DNA of 64,000 nucleotides from Paraburkholderia acidicola (GCF_002362315.1 NZ_MTZV01000001.1:62001-126000); one strand, 5' to 3'. Numbered from the stretch's first letter, positions 37,527-47,870 are shown. The notes: generated by a model not told the origin, from the sequence alone. Numbers and translations: made by a program.

Positions 37527-39611
37527 ATGGCAGTGGACTACACGACTCATGACGGCGTAGCCGTCATTACGCTCAACAATCCCCCGGTCAACGGGCTCGG
37601 TCTGACGACCCGGGCCGGTATCGTCGAAGGGCTCGAGCGGGCACAGAACGATCCGGCCATCGTGGCCATCGTGCTGACGGGCGCCGGCAAGGCGTTCTCC
37701 GGCGGTGCCGACATCACCGAATTCAACACCCCGAAAGCCACCCAGGAACCGACGCTCGCCACCGTCATCAAGGCGGTCGAAGGCAGCGCGAAGCCGGTCG
37801 TCGCGGCGATCCATAGCGTCGCGATGGGCGGCGGTCTGGAACTCGCACTCGGCGCGCACTACCGGATCGCTGCACCCGGTGCGCAGATCGCACTTCCTGA
37901 AGTCAAACTCGGCATCCTGCCTGGTGCCGGCGGCACGCAACGTCTGCCGCGCGCAATCGGGCTCGAAGCCGCGCTCAACATGATCGTGTCCGGTGCGCCG
38001 GTGCTGTCGGAAAAGCTCGCCAGCAGCGGGCTCTTCGATGAAGTCGTCCAGGGCGATCTGGCCGAAGCAGCATTGGCGTTTGCCCGCAAGGTCGGCGCGC
38101 AGGCGGGGCCGCATCCGAAGGTGCGCGACCGCAAGATCGAGCATCCGAACGCGGAAGGCTTCATCCAGTTCGCACGCAATAGCGTCGCGGGCATCGCCAA
38201 AAATTTCCCCGCTCCGCATAAATGTATCGACGCAGTCGAAGCCGGTGTGAAAGACGGTTTCGACAAGGGTCTCGCGTTCGAACGCGAGTGCTTCATCGCG
38301 CTAGTGCAAACACCGGAAAGCCACGCGTTGCGCCATGCGTTTTTCGGCGAACGCGCGGCGAGCAAGATTCCCGACGTACCGTCGAGCACGCCCGTGCGCG
38401 AGCTTCGCAAGATCGCCGTGATCGGCGCGGGCACCATGGGCGGCGGCATCGCGATGAACTTCGTTAACGCGGGCTTGCCGGTCACGCTGCTCGAGACGAA
38501 GCAGGACGCGCTCGATCGCGGTATCGCGACGATCCGCAAGAACTACGAAGGCACGGTCAAGAAGGGCAAGCTGAAACCCGAAGCGCTCGAACAGCGTATG
38601 GCGCTGATCACACCGACGCTGTCCTACGACGATCTGAAGGACGCCGACCTGATCATCGAAGCCGTGTTCGAAGAACTCGGCGTGAAAGAGCAGGTGTTCA
38701 AGCGGCTCGACGAAGTGGCGAAGCCGGGCGCGATCCTCGCCTCGAATACCTCGACGCTCGATCTGAACAAGATCGCTGCGTTCACGAAGCGTCCGCAGGA
38801 CGTGGTCGGCATGCACTTCTTCAGCCCGGCCAACGTGATGAAGCTGCTCGAAGTCGTGCGCGGCAAGGACACGGCGAAAGACGTGCTCGCCACCGTGATG
38901 CAGGTCGCGAAGAAAATCCGCAAGACCGCGGTGGTGTCCGGCGTGTGCGACGGCTTCATCGGTAATCGCATGATCGAGCAGTACATCCGTCAGGCGCTCT
39001 TCATGCTCGAAGAAGGCGCGCTGCCTGCCCAGATCGACAAGGCCATCGAGAAGTTCGGCTTCGCGATGGGCCCGTTCCGGATGAGCGATCTCGCGGGTAA
39101 CGACATCGGCTGGGCAATCCGCAAGCGCCGCTATCAGGAACATCCTGACCTGCACTACTCGAAGATTGCCGATCGCCTGTGCGAAACCGGCCGCTTCGGA
39201 CAGAAGACCGGCGGTGGCTGGTACGACTACAAGGCGGGCGACCGCACCGCATACCCGTCGAAACTCGTCGACGAGATGATCGTCGGCTATTCGCAGGAAA
39301 CCGCTACCCCGCGACGCAAGATCTCCGACGCGGAAATCGTCGAGCGTCTGGTGTATGCGCTGTCCAACGAAGGCGCGAAGATTCTAGAAGAAGGGATTGC
39401 CTCGAAGGCATCGGACATCGACATGGTGTACCTGACCGGCTACGGCTTCCCGCTGTGGCGCGGCGGCCCGATGCTGTACGCGGACACCGTGGGCCTCTAC
39501 AACGTCGAGCGCGCCATCGGGCGCTATGCGGCGCAGGCGAACGGCGACGGCTGGCAGATCGCGAAGAGCATCGGCGATCTGGCGGCGCAGGGACGCGGTT
39601 TTAATAGCTAG
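37527..39611 (+). CDS. bifunctional enoyl-CoA hydratase / 3-hydroxyacyl-CoA dehydrogenase
   Basis: A 694-residue fusion. The crotonase half (1-200) has GAGKAFSGGADI and AMGGGLELAL with the oxyanion glycines and the Glu pair. The dehydrogenase half starts at about 293 with the NAD motif GAGTMGGGIAMNF, then FFSPANVMKLLEVVRG, and the C-terminal 3HCDH domains. It performs two steps of beta-oxidation. The family is FadB/FadJ/PaaH-like; I leave the symbol empty because paralogues are many in this group. Confidence 0.94.
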   Translation: MAVDYTTHDGVAVITLNNPPVNGLGLTTRAGIVEGLERAQNDPAIVAIVLTGAGKAFSGGADITEFNTPKATQEPTLATVIKAVEGSAKPVVAAIHSVAMGGGLELALGAHYRIAAPGAQIALPEVKLGILPGAGGTQRLPRAIGLEAALNMIVSGAPVLSEKLASSGLFDEVVQGDLAEAALAFARKVGAQAGPHPKVRDRKIEHPNAEGFIQFARNSVAGIAKNFPAPHKCIDAVEAGVKDGFDKGLAFERECFIALVQTPESHALRHAFFGERAASKIPDVPSSTPVRELRKIAVIGAGTMGGGIAMNFVNAGLPVTLLETKQDALDRGIATIRKNYEGTVKKGKLKPEALEQRMALITPTLSYDDLKDADLIIEAVFEELGVKEQVFKRLDEVAKPGAILASNTSTLDLNKIAAFTKRPQDVVGMHFFSPANVMKLLEVVRGKDTAKDVLATVMQVAKKIRKTAVVSGVCDGFIGNRMIEQYIRQALFMLEEGALPAQIDKAIEKFGFAMGPFRMSDLAGNDIGWAIRKRRYQEHPDLHYSKIADRLCETGRFGQKTGGGWYDYKAGDRTAYPSKLVDEMIVGYSQETATPRRKISDAEIVERLVYALSNEGAKILEEGIASKASDIDMVYLTGYGFPLWRGGPMLYADTVGLYNVERAIGRYAAQANGDGWQIAKSIGDLAAQGRGFNS

Positions 39612-39661
39612 AAGCAGCTGAGCGCAGTGTGGTGCGCGAGACTGGCGAGCGAGGTGCAGCG

Positions 39662-40288
39662 ATGAAGGATGCGGGCGACGTGCTGCTGGTAATCGACGTG
39701 CAGAACGATTTCATGCCGGGCGGGGCGCTTGCCGTCGCGCACGGCGACGAGATCGTGCCGGTCGTGAACCAGCTCGCACGCGGCTTCAGGCAGGTGGTGC
39801 TGACGCAGGACTGGCACCCGGCTGCGCATCGTTCGTTCGCCGCGAATCACGCCGGTCGCCAGCCGTTCGATAGCATCGCGCTGCCGTATGGCAACCAGGT
39901 GTTGTGGCCGGTGCACTGCGTGCAGGACACACCGGGTGCCGCATTGCATCGCGACCTCGACGTGCCGCATGCACAACTGGTCATTCGCAAGGGGCTGCGC
40001 GCGGAAGTCGACAGTTATTCGGCATTTGTCGAAGCGGACCGCACCACCTCGACGGGTCTTGCCGGCTACCTGCGCGAAATTGGCGCGAAGCGCGTGTGGT
40101 GCTGCGGGCTCGCCACCGACTATTGCGTCGCCTGGTCCGCACTCGATGCACGCGCAGCCGGATTCGACGTTGCACTGATCGAAGACGCGTCGCGCGCGAT
40201 CGATCTTAACGGTTCGCTCGACGCGGCATGGCGACAGCTCGATGCAGCGGGCGTGGCCCGCGTACAGGCTGTCGACGTGCTGCGCTGA
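39662..40288 (+). CDS. pncA: nicotinamidase/pyrazinamidase
   Basis: A 208-residue cysteine hydrolase: catalytic Asp in LVIDVQNDFMPGG, metal site in TQDWHPAAHRSF, Lys in IRKGL, and nucleophile Cys in GLATDYCVAWSA. It deamidates nicotinamide to nicotinate for NAD salvage. Start 39662 gives the family N-terminus. It lies 50 bp after the FadB/J gene and 75 bp before the thiolase, so it interrupts a beta-oxidation run; NAD supply is the only obvious link. Confidence 0.95.
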   Translation: MKDAGDVLLVIDVQNDFMPGGALAVAHGDEIVPVVNQLARGFRQVVLTQDWHPAAHRSFAANHAGRQPFDSIALPYGNQVLWPVHCVQDTPGAALHRDLDVPHAQLVIRKGLRAEVDSYSAFVEADRTTSTGLAGYLREIGAKRVWCCGLATDYCVAWSALDARAAGFDVALIEDASRAIDLNGSLDAAWRQLDAAGVARVQAVDVLR

Positions 40289-40363
40289 TTGTGCCGCTGC
40301 GTCTCGCTGTTCATGCAGCGAGGCGCGCGACGAACCTCATTCACATTGGAAGCAGGAGACACC

Positions 40364-41542
40364 ATGACTGACGCCGTAATCGTTTCGACCGCCCGCACAG
40401 GTCTTGCCAAATCGTGGCGCGGCGGCTTCAACATGACGCACGGCGCGACGCTTGGCGGTCACGTCACGCAGGCTGCGGTCGAGCGCGCGAAGATCGACCC
40501 GGCCCGCGTCGAAGACGTGATCATGGGTTGCGCGAATCCCGAAGGCGCGACCGGCGCGAACATCGCGCGGCAGATTGCGCTGCGCGCCGGGCTGCCCGTC
40601 ACTGTGCCGGGCATGACGGTGAATCGTTTCTGCTCGTCGGGGTTGCAGACCATCGCGCTGGCCGCACAACGCGTGATCGCGGGTGAGGGCGATGTGTTCG
40701 TCGCCGGCGGCGTCGAATCGATTTCGTGCGTGCAGAACGAGATGAACCGTCACATGATGGCCGATGGGTGGCTCGCGAAGAACAAGCCGGAAGTCTACTG
40801 GTCGATGCTGCAGACGGCTGAGACCGTCGCGAAGCGTTACTCGATTGCGAAGGAACGTCAGGACGAATATGGCGTGCAGTCGCAGCAGCGCGCCGCTGCC
40901 GCGCTCGAAGCCGGCCGCTTTGCCGCCGAGATCGTGCCGCTCACGGTGCTGGCCGGTGTCGCAGACAAGGCGAGCGGTCAGCTCTTCACGAAGGAGGTAA
41001 CGGTCGCCGCCGACGAAGGCATTCGCGCCGACACGACGATCGAAGGTGTATCGAAGATTCGTACAGCGCTGCCCGGCGGCGTGATTACGGCGGGTAACGC
41101 GAGCCAGTTTTCCGATGGCGCGTCGGCTTGCGTGGTGATGAATGCGACCGTCGCAGAGCGCGAAGGGCTGCAGCCGCTCGGTATTTTCCGCGGCTTCGCG
41201 GTGGCCGGTTGCGAACCCGACGAGATGGGCATCGGTCCGGTGTTCGCAGTGCCGAAGCTGCTCAAGCAGGCAGGTCTCAAGGTCGAGGACATCGACCTGT
41301 GGGAGCTGAACGAAGCGTTCGCGGTGCAGGTGCTCTATTGCCGCGACAAGCTGGGCATTCCCAACGAACGGCTCAACGTGAACGGCGGGGCGATCGCGGT
41401 CGGCCATCCGTACGGTGTGTCGGGCGCGCGGCTGACCGGCCATGCGTTGATCGAAGGCAAGCGGCGCGGTGCGAAGTTTGTCGTCGTGACGATGTGTATC
41501 GGTGGCGGGCAAGGCGCTGCGGGGCTCTTCGAAGTCGTCTGA
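40364..41542 (+). CDS. acetyl-CoA C-acyltransferase (thiolase)
   Basis: A 392-residue thiolase: acylated Cys in [14 protein letters not shown], His in [17 protein letters not shown], and the second Cys in MCIGGGQGA. It performs the last step of beta-oxidation, releasing acetyl-CoA. AGGAGAC upstream fixes ATG 40364. With the FadB/J gene it forms the FadBA pair of the block. Confidence 0.95.
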   Translation: MTDAVIVSTARTGLAKSWRGGFNMTHGATLGGHVTQAAVERAKIDPARVEDVIMGCANPEGATGANIARQIALRAGLPVTVPGMTVNRFCSSGLQTIALAAQRVIAGEGDVFVAGGVESISCVQNEMNRHMMADGWLAKNKPEVYWSMLQTAETVAKRYSIAKERQDEYGVQSQQRAAAALEAGRFAAEIVPLTVLAGVADKASGQLFTKEVTVAADEGIRADTTIEGVSKIRTALPGGVITAGNASQFSDGASACVVMNATVAEREGLQPLGIFRGFAVAGCEPDEMGIGPVFAVPKLLKQAGLKVEDIDLWELNEAFAVQVLYCRDKLGIPNERLNVNGGAIAVGHPYGVSGARLTGHALIEGKRRGAKFVVVTMCIGGGQGAAGLFEVV

Positions 41543-41807
41543 AGTCGTTCGCGTGTTGCGATGTGGCGGTACGGCGGGCGAGGGCACCGGACAGCCGGTG
41601 CCGAGCTGGTCGCTGACGCCGCCTGCGAACGGTTTGCCGTTCAATGCGAGATCGAACCCGTTCGAATCTGATGTTGCCGGGGCGCGCCGCACGCGCGGCT
41701 CCCGCGCATCGGAACAACCGGTAACGCAGGCCCACCAAGGGTGTGCGCGCAACGGTTTGCACGGTGTATGCTTGCCGCGTTCCCCCCGCGCGCCGTGTCG
41801 ACACTCC

Positions 41808-43775
41808 ATGAATCCGTCCAATCCTTCCCGCCTGTCCGGCGACGTCGGCCCGATCTCGGGTGCGCCGGTCAACCCGATCGCCGTGCCGACCGAGGAGAGC
41901 TTTCGCGCGCTGGTTCAGGCAATCGAGGACTACGCGGTCTTCATGCTCGATGCCACGGGCCGCATCATCAGCTGGAACGCGGGCGCGGCGAAACTGAAGG
42001 GCTATGCGGAGCACGAGATACTCGGTTCGCATTTTTCGCGCTTCTATACCGCGGAAGCGGTCGAGCGCGGCTGGCCCGCCTATGAACTCGAACAGGCGCG
42101 CCTGCTCGGCCGCTTCGAGGATGAAGGCTGGCGTGTGCGCAAGGACGGCACGCTGTTCTGGGCGAACGTGATCATCACGGCGCGGCGCGGGCCAGGCGGC
42201 GCGGTGGTCGGCTTTGCCAAGGTCACGCGCGATCTGACTACGCAGCGTGAGGCCGACGAGGCGCTGCGCCGCAGCGAGGAGCGCTTCCGCTTGCTGGTCG
42301 AAGGCGTGAGTGACTACGCGATCTTCATGCTCGACCCCGACGGTCGCGTAATGAGCTGGAACGCCGGTGCGGCGCATATCAACGGTTATCGGCGCGATGA
42401 AATCGTCGGTCAGCATTTTTCGGTGTTCTACACCGCCGAAGACGTGGCGACCGGCAAGCCGCTGCGCGAACTCACCATCGCGCGCGAACAGGGCCGCGTC
42501 GAGGACGAAGGCTGGCGCGTACGCAAGGACGGTACGACCTTCTGGGCCAACGTCACGATCACCGCAATCTACGACGAGGCTCGCGAGTTGCGCGGGTTCG
42601 CGAAAGTCACGCGCGACATGAGCGAGCGCAAGCGCCTGGAAGAGGTCGAGCAGGCGAGCCAGCGGATGAAGAAATTCCTCGCGACGCTCGCGCACGAACT
42701 GCGCAACCCGCTCGCACCGGTGCGCAACGCGCTCGCGGCGATGCAGCTCGAAGAAGGCGTGAGCGAGACAGTGCGCCGTTGCCGCGACACGATGGATCGC
42801 CAGATCACGCATCTGACGAGGCTCGTCGAAGATCTGCTCGATGTTGGCCGGATCACGTCGGGGAAGGTCGAGCTGCGAATCGCTCCGGTCGAACTGCGCG
42901 ACGTACTGGTGCGCAGTGTCGAAGCCGCGCAGCCGTTTATCGATGCGCGCCAGCAGAGTATCGATCTGCAGATGGAGCGTACGTCGATCGTCGTGAGTGG
43001 CGACATGACGCGCCTCGTCCAGGTCATACAGAACCTGTTGCATAACGCATCCAAGTTCTCGCCGGAGGGAAGTTGCATCGGCATCCATATGGCGATCGAA
43101 AACCGCATGGCGGTGCTGCGCGTTTCCGATGCCGGCTGCGGTATTCCGCCAGACGCGCTGGATACGATCTTCAGCCTGTTCACGCAGATGCCTGCGTCGC
43201 AGAACACCGGCGAAAGCGGTCTGGGGATCGGGCTCACGCTGTGCCGCTCGCTGGTCGAACTGCACCACGGATCGATTTTCGCGGCGAGCGCCGGGCCTGG
43301 GAAAGGCAGCGTATTCACGGTGCGTCTGCCAGCGCATCCAGAGCTTGCGCCGCTGTCGACGGATGACAAGACGAGCGAGCCCCGGTACGGCACGCCTGGC
43401 CTGCGTGTGCTGATCGTCGACGACAACCGCGATTCGGCGGACAGCCTCGCGATGCTGTTCGAAATGAAGGGACATCGCGCGCAGGTTGTCTACCGCGGCG
43501 AACATGCAGTCGAGGCTGCGCGCCGGCTGACGCCGCACATCGCGTTGATCGATCTCGCGATGCCTGGCATCGACGGTTTCACGGTGCTGCGCATGCTACG
43601 CGCGCTGCCCGAGTTGCGTGGCACGCGCTTTGCCGCGATGACGGGCTTCGGCCAGAGCAGCGATCGCGAGCGTACGCGCGAGGCGGGCTTCGATGTGCAT
43701 CTGGTGAAGCCTGTCGATATGGCGTTGCTCGACGAATTTATTGCGCTGGCTGCGACGCCGCGCGAAGCCGGTTGA
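41808..43775 (+). CDS. hybrid sensor histidine kinase, PAS-PAS-HisKA-HATPase-REC
   Basis: A 655-residue soluble protein without membrane segments. Two PAS domains (about 30-145 and 155-270) are close copies: both have ...WNAGAA..., FYTAE and DEGWRVRKDGT.FWANV. The phospho-acceptor His is in ATLAHELRNPLAP. The ATPase has NLLHNASKFS, DAGCGIPPDALD and GLGIGLTLC. The receiver (about 535-655) has VDDNRDSA and phospho-Asp in ALIDLAMPGIDG. No separate response regulator lies next to it. The PAS pattern resembles cytosolic energy or redox sensors, but the signal is unknown. Confidence 0.92.
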   Translation: MNPSNPSRLSGDVGPISGAPVNPIAVPTEESFRALVQAIEDYAVFMLDATGRIISWNAGAAKLKGYAEHEILGSHFSRFYTAEAVERGWPAYELEQARLLGRFEDEGWRVRKDGTLFWANVIITARRGPGGAVVGFAKVTRDLTTQREADEALRRSEERFRLLVEGVSDYAIFMLDPDGRVMSWNAGAAHINGYRRDEIVGQHFSVFYTAEDVATGKPLRELTIAREQGRVEDEGWRVRKDGTTFWANVTITAIYDEARELRGFAKVTRDMSERKRLEEVEQASQRMKKFLATLAHELRNPLAPVRNALAAMQLEEGVSETVRRCRDTMDRQITHLTRLVEDLLDVGRITSGKVELRIAPVELRDVLVRSVEAAQPFIDARQQSIDLQMERTSIVVSGDMTRLVQVIQNLLHNASKFSPEGSCIGIHMAIENRMAVLRVSDAGCGIPPDALDTIFSLFTQMPASQNTGESGLGIGLTLCRSLVELHHGSIFAASAGPGKGSVFTVRLPAHPELAPLSTDDKTSEPRYGTPGLRVLIVDDNRDSADSLAMLFEMKGHRAQVVYRGEHAVEAARRLTPHIALIDLAMPGIDGFTVLRMLRALPELRGTRFAAMTGFGQSSDRERTREAGFDVHLVKPVDMALLDEFIALAATPREAG

Positions 43776-43898
43776 GCGGCGATTACATGCGATTCGAACC
43801 TGCCCGCTCGCCGTACGTTGCCACCGTTATTTTGATAGGCTTACGCGCTCATAGCCTGCTGCATTGACAGAACCATCTACTGAACGACGAGGAACACC

Positions 43899-44201
43899 GT
43901 GATACGCCATATTGTGATGTGGAAGCTGAAAGAACACGCCGAAGGTGCGAGCCGTGCGGAAAACGCGCTGAAGCTGAAGGAACGGCTCGAAGGTTGCCGC
44001 AACATCGTGCCTGGCATTCTGCATCTGGAAGCCGGCGTTGCCGCACCGGGTCTCGATTCGACCTATGACGTCGTGCTGGTTTCCGACTTCACGGACAAGG
44101 CTGCACTCGATGCCTACCAGGTTCATCCGGTGCATGAAGCGCTCAAGTCGTTCGTCGGTGCGGTGCGCGAGACGCGCGAATGTGTCGACTTCGAAGTGTG
44201 A
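43899..44201 (+). CDS. Dabb-family stress-responsive alpha/beta-barrel protein
   Basis: A 100-residue dimeric alpha/beta-barrel domain: IRHIVMWKLKE at the start, VPGILHLEAGV, DVVLVSDFTDKAALDAYQVHPVHE in the middle (Dabb signature). A GTG start is used, with GACGAGGAA upstream. Function of the family is mostly unknown; some members are small cyclases of polyketide-like chains. It precedes the thioesterase by 9 bp and is probably co-transcribed. Confidence 0.88.
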   Translation: MIRHIVMWKLKEHAEGASRAENALKLKERLEGCRNIVPGILHLEAGVAAPGLDSTYDVVLVSDFTDKAALDAYQVHPVHEALKSFVGAVRETRECVDFEV

Positions 44202-44210
44202 TCCAACGCA

Positions 44211-44702
44211 ATGACCTCTCCGCGTAAATCCGCCCCTGCCAGCGCCGGGCAGCCGATACTCGAAAGCCCGTTCGTCGATCATCTCGGTCTGCGTCTCGTC
44301 AGTGCGGCGGACGGTGCAAGCGAAGTAATGCTGCCGCTTGCACACGATCATATGAACACCTGGGACGTCGCCCACGGCGGCGTCACGATGACGCTCGCCG
44401 ACGTCGCGCTTGCGATGGCCGCACGTTCACTCGCCGACGACGGCGTCGGCGTCGTCACCGTCGAAATGAAGGTCAACTTCATGCAACCGGGCCGCGGCGA
44501 ACTGCGCGCGCACGCACGCGTGCTGCACCGCTCGACGACGATGGCTTACTGCGAAGGCGAGATCCGCGACAGCGAAGGCCATTTCGTCGCCAAGGCGCTC
44601 GGCACATTCAAGTACATGCGACGGCTTGCGGTCGGCCGTGATGTCAAGCTTCAACGTCTGCGCAGCGATCCGTCCGCGACACCCGGCCCAAGCGACGGCT
44701 GA
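44211..44702 (+). CDS. PaaI-like hot-dog thioesterase
   Basis: A 163-residue hot-dog protein with the PaaI/4HBT pattern HDHMNTWDVAHGGVTMTLADVA (Asn, HGG helix, Asp) and VEMKVNFMQPG. It likely hydrolyses acyl- or aryl-CoA thioesters. It lies 9 bp after the Dabb gene and 59 bp before the MDR reductase in an acyl-CoA catabolism setting. Substrate unproven. Confidence 0.9.
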   Translation: MTSPRKSAPASAGQPILESPFVDHLGLRLVSAADGASEVMLPLAHDHMNTWDVAHGGVTMTLADVALAMAARSLADDGVGVVTVEMKVNFMQPGRGELRAHARVLHRSTTMAYCEGEIRDSEGHFVAKALGTFKYMRRLAVGRDVKLQRLRSDPSATPGPSDG

Positions 44703-44761
44703 CGCCATTGCGCTGGTTTCGTCGATAGCTGCTGTGCCCATTTTTATCAAAGAGGTTCGTC

Positions 44762-45760
44762 ATGACCCAGATCAACCGGCAGATCCTGCTTGCATCCCGT
44801 CCGCAAGGCCCCGTCACGCCGGACAACTTCAAGCTCGTCGAGACACCGCTCGCGCCGCTCGCCGACGGCGAAGTGCGCGTGCGCAATCACTATTTGTCGC
44901 TCGACCCGTACATGCGCGGCCGGATGAACGACAGCAAGTCGTACGCGGTGCCGCAACCGCTCGATGAAGTGATGATCGGTGGAACAGTCGGCGAGATCGT
45001 CGAATCGAAGCACCCGAAGTTCGCAGTTGGGGAGAAGGTTGTCGGTATGTTCGGCTGGCAGGAATATGGCACGTCGAACGGCAAGGGCCTCAACAAGGTC
45101 GACGATACCCATGTGCCGCTGTCCGCCTATCTCGGCGCCGTCGGCATGACCGGTGTCACCGCGTGGTACGGCCTGAACCGGATCATCGCGCCGAAGGCCG
45201 GCGAAACGGTCGTCGTTAGCGCGGCGAGCGGTGCGGTGGGCAGTGTGGTCGGGCAACTCGCCAAACTGGCCGGCTGCCGCGCGATCGGCATCGCGGGCGG
45301 CGCCGACAAGTGCCGTTATGTCGTCGACTCGCTTGGCTTCGATGCGTGCGTTGACTACAAGGCCGGCAATCTGTACCAGGATCTCAAGGCCGCCACGCCC
45401 GATGGCGTCGACGGTTACTTCGACAACGTCGGTGGCGACGTGCTCGACGTTACGCTCGCGCGGATGAATGCGTTCGGTCGCATCGCGTTGTGCGGGATGA
45501 TCGCGGGCTACGACGGCGAGCCGCTGCCGATGAAGCGCCCCGCGTTGCTGCTCACGCAGCGCCTGCTCGTGCAGGGCTTTATCGTTTCGGAACACATGGA
45601 GGTGTGGCCGGAAGCGCTGGGGCAACTCGGCACGCTGGTCGCGCAGAAGAAACTGCATTACCGCGAGACTATCGCTGACGGACTCGAGAATGCGCCCGAA
45701 GCATTTATGGGTCTGCTGAAGGGCAAGAATTTCGGCAAGCAGCTCGTCAAGCTCGTGTGA
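44762..45760 (+). CDS. NADP-dependent MDR oxidoreductase (leukotriene B4 dehydrogenase / CurA type)
   Basis: A 332-residue zinc-free medium-chain reductase: RNHYLSLDPYMRGRM in the N-terminal domain (family signature), then the NADP fold SAASGAVGSVVGQLAKLAG, and GGDVLDV. Such enzymes reduce the C=C bond of enones or alkenals. It is in a rightward run with the thioesterase and SDR. Confidence 0.93.
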   Translation: MTQINRQILLASRPQGPVTPDNFKLVETPLAPLADGEVRVRNHYLSLDPYMRGRMNDSKSYAVPQPLDEVMIGGTVGEIVESKHPKFAVGEKVVGMFGWQEYGTSNGKGLNKVDDTHVPLSAYLGAVGMTGVTAWYGLNRIIAPKAGETVVVSAASGAVGSVVGQLAKLAGCRAIGIAGGADKCRYVVDSLGFDACVDYKAGNLYQDLKAATPDGVDGYFDNVGGDVLDVTLARMNAFGRIALCGMIAGYDGEPLPMKRPALLLTQRLLVQGFIVSEHMEVWPEALGQLGTLVAQKKLHYRETIADGLENAPEAFMGLLKGKNFGKQLVKLV

Positions 45761-45846
45761 GCGTGATGATGGTGTTGCGGCCTGGATGACGATACCGGGC
45801 CGTGTACCGAATGCGAGAGACAAGAACGATTCCATTGGGAGACAGC

Positions 45847-46740
45847 ATGTTTCAGTTCGACGGCAAGGTCGCCGTGATCACCGGCGCGGCAAGCGGATTC
45901 GGTCGTGCCTTTGCAGAGAAGGGCGCGGCACTCGGTATGAAGCTGGTGCTCGCCGATGTCGACGGTAATGCGCTCGCGCAGACCGTCGAAGCGTTGCGCG
46001 CAACCGGCGCCGATGCGATCGGTGTGCCGACCGATGTCACCGATCCCACGCAGGTGGAAGCGCTCGCGCTCGCCGCGCTCGATGCGTTCGGCAAGGTTCA
46101 TCTGCTGTTCAACAATGCTGGTGTCGGCTCGGTTGGCTTCGTCTGGGAGAGCAGCGCGAACGACTGGGCGTGGGTGTTCGGCGTCAACGTGATGGGCGTC
46201 GCGCACGGCGTGCGTGTGTTCACGCCGATCATGCTGCGGCAGAACGAACCGGCGCATATCGTCAACACGGCTTCGGTGGCGGGGCTGTTGTCGCCGCCGT
46301 CGATGGGTGTCTACAACGCGTCGAAGCACGCGGTCGTGTCGTTGACCGAGACGCTGTATCACGATCTGAAGCTCGTGGGCGGCCCGGTCGGTTGCTCGTT
46401 GCTCTGTCCGGCTTTCGTACCGACGGGCATCGCTAATGCAGAGCGCAGCCGTCCCGACGGGTTGCGCAATGACGCCGCGCCGACCCGTTCGCAGGTCGCG
46501 GCCGCCAAGCAACTGCATCGCGCGGTCGAGTCCGGCAAGCTGAACGCCGCCGATGTCGCCAACATCACGTTCGAAGCAATCGACGAGGGCCGCTTCTATA
46601 TCGTCACGCATCCGCCGATCATGGCGACAGTCCGGATGCGGCACGAAGATATTGAGCAGTTGCGCAATCCGGTCGATCCGATGTCGCTGAAGCCCGAAGT
46701 GAAGCCCGACTCGAAGGCCGACTCGAAAGCCAGCGAATAG
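45847..46740 (+). CDS. short-chain dehydrogenase/reductase
   Basis: A 297-residue classical SDR: TGAASGFGRA, NNAGVG, catalytic YNASK. The C-terminus is extended by a charged tail built of KPE/KPDSKADSKA repeats, probably disordered. ATG 45847 (MFQFDGKVAVITG) gives the family N-terminus. It follows the MDR gene by 86 bp. Probable alcohol or 3-hydroxyacyl substrate; not defined by the sequence. Confidence 0.92.
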   Translation: MFQFDGKVAVITGAASGFGRAFAEKGAALGMKLVLADVDGNALAQTVEALRATGADAIGVPTDVTDPTQVEALALAALDAFGKVHLLFNNAGVGSVGFVWESSANDWAWVFGVNVMGVAHGVRVFTPIMLRQNEPAHIVNTASVAGLLSPPSMGVYNASKHAVVSLTETLYHDLKLVGGPVGCSLLCPAFVPTGIANAERSRPDGLRNDAAPTRSQVAAAKQLHRAVESGKLNAADVANITFEAIDEGRFYIVTHPPIMATVRMRHEDIEQLRNPVDPMSLKPEVKPDSKADSKASE

Positions 46741-46854
46741 ATCGAACGTGCCGCGCAGGGCGCACCGATGTGCGCCCTGCGTGCCGTCATGGCGCCGTGG
46801 CATCATACGGCGCTCATTCCACTGCGTGGCGCGAGCGCGCCGCTTCACCGACCC

Positions 46855-47823
46855 ATGCCGCTGAATCCGAAGATCGCCCAGGTGCTCGAGTCGATCGAGC
46901 GTGCCGGGCGCCCGCCGTTTCACACGTTGACCGCGCAGCAGGCGCGCGCATCGTATGAGAAGAGCGCACCGATTCTCGAGATCGCGAGCGCGCCGATGTA
47001 TGCGGTCGAAGACTGCGCCGTGCCGACACGCGACGGTGCGTCGATCCGCGCCCGGCTCCATCAACCGGTCGAACCGGGCTGGGCGGAGCCGGTCCCTGCG
47101 CTCGTTTATTTTCATGGTGGCGGCTTCACGGTCGGCAGCGTCGATACGCACGATGCGCTATGCCGCATGTTCGCGCGCGATGCACGCTGCGCGGTGCTAT
47201 CGGTCGACTACCGGCTCGCGCCCGAGCACCGGTTTCCGGTGGCCGTGGACGATGCATTCGATGCGCTCACCTGGCTGCACGCCAACGCCGCACTGTACGG
47301 CATCGATGCAGCGCGGCTCGCGGTGGGCGGCGACAGTGCGGGCGGAACGCTCGCCACCGTGTGCGCGGTGCTCGCCCGCGACGCCGGTATCGCGCTCGCA
47401 TTGCAACTGCTTATCTATCCAGGCACGGGCGGCCATCAACAGACCGCTTCACATGCGCGGCTGGCCGACGGTTTCCTGTTGTCGGGCCAGACGATCCAGT
47501 GGTTCTTCGAGCAATACGTGCGCGACCCGGGCGATCGCGACGACTGGCGTTTCGCGCCGCTCGACGGCACACGTGGGGCGCCAGGTTTCGGCGGCATCGC
47601 GCCGGCCTGGATCGCGGTGGCCGAATACGATCCGCTTTGCGACGAAGGTGTGGCTTATGCGCAGAAACTGCGTGCGGCAGGCAACGACGTTACGCTCGAA
47701 TGCTATGCCGGGATGATCCACGAGTTCTTCAAGATGGGCGGCTTCGTGCCGGACGTTGCGCGTGCGCATGCGGATGCGACAGCCGCGCTGCGGCGCGCGT
47801 TTAGAACGTTTGGCAGCGACTGA
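46855..47823 (+). CDS. HSL-family alpha/beta-hydrolase (esterase/lipase)
   Basis: A 322-residue esterase: oxyanion motif YFHGGGFTVG, nucleophile Ser in GGDSAGG, Asp in EYDPLCDEG and His in GMIHEF. This is the hormone-sensitive-lipase (GDSAG) class acting on short acyl esters. ATG 46855 (MPLNPKIAQVLE) matches the family start; an in-frame ATG at 46768 would add a low-complexity extension. It closes the lipid catabolism run. Confidence 0.9.
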   Translation: MPLNPKIAQVLESIERAGRPPFHTLTAQQARASYEKSAPILEIASAPMYAVEDCAVPTRDGASIRARLHQPVEPGWAEPVPALVYFHGGGFTVGSVDTHDALCRMFARDARCAVLSVDYRLAPEHRFPVAVDDAFDALTWLHANAALYGIDAARLAVGGDSAGGTLATVCAVLARDAGIALALQLLIYPGTGGHQQTASHARLADGFLLSGQTIQWFFEQYVRDPGDRDDWRFAPLDGTRGAPGFGGIAPAWIAVAEYDPLCDEGVAYAQKLRAAGNDVTLECYAGMIHEFFKMGGFVPDVARAHADATAALRRAFRTFGSD

Positions 47824-47870
47824 GCCCACTCACGGACATGAGTCGCGCAGGTTGACCCAGCGCCGCTGCG

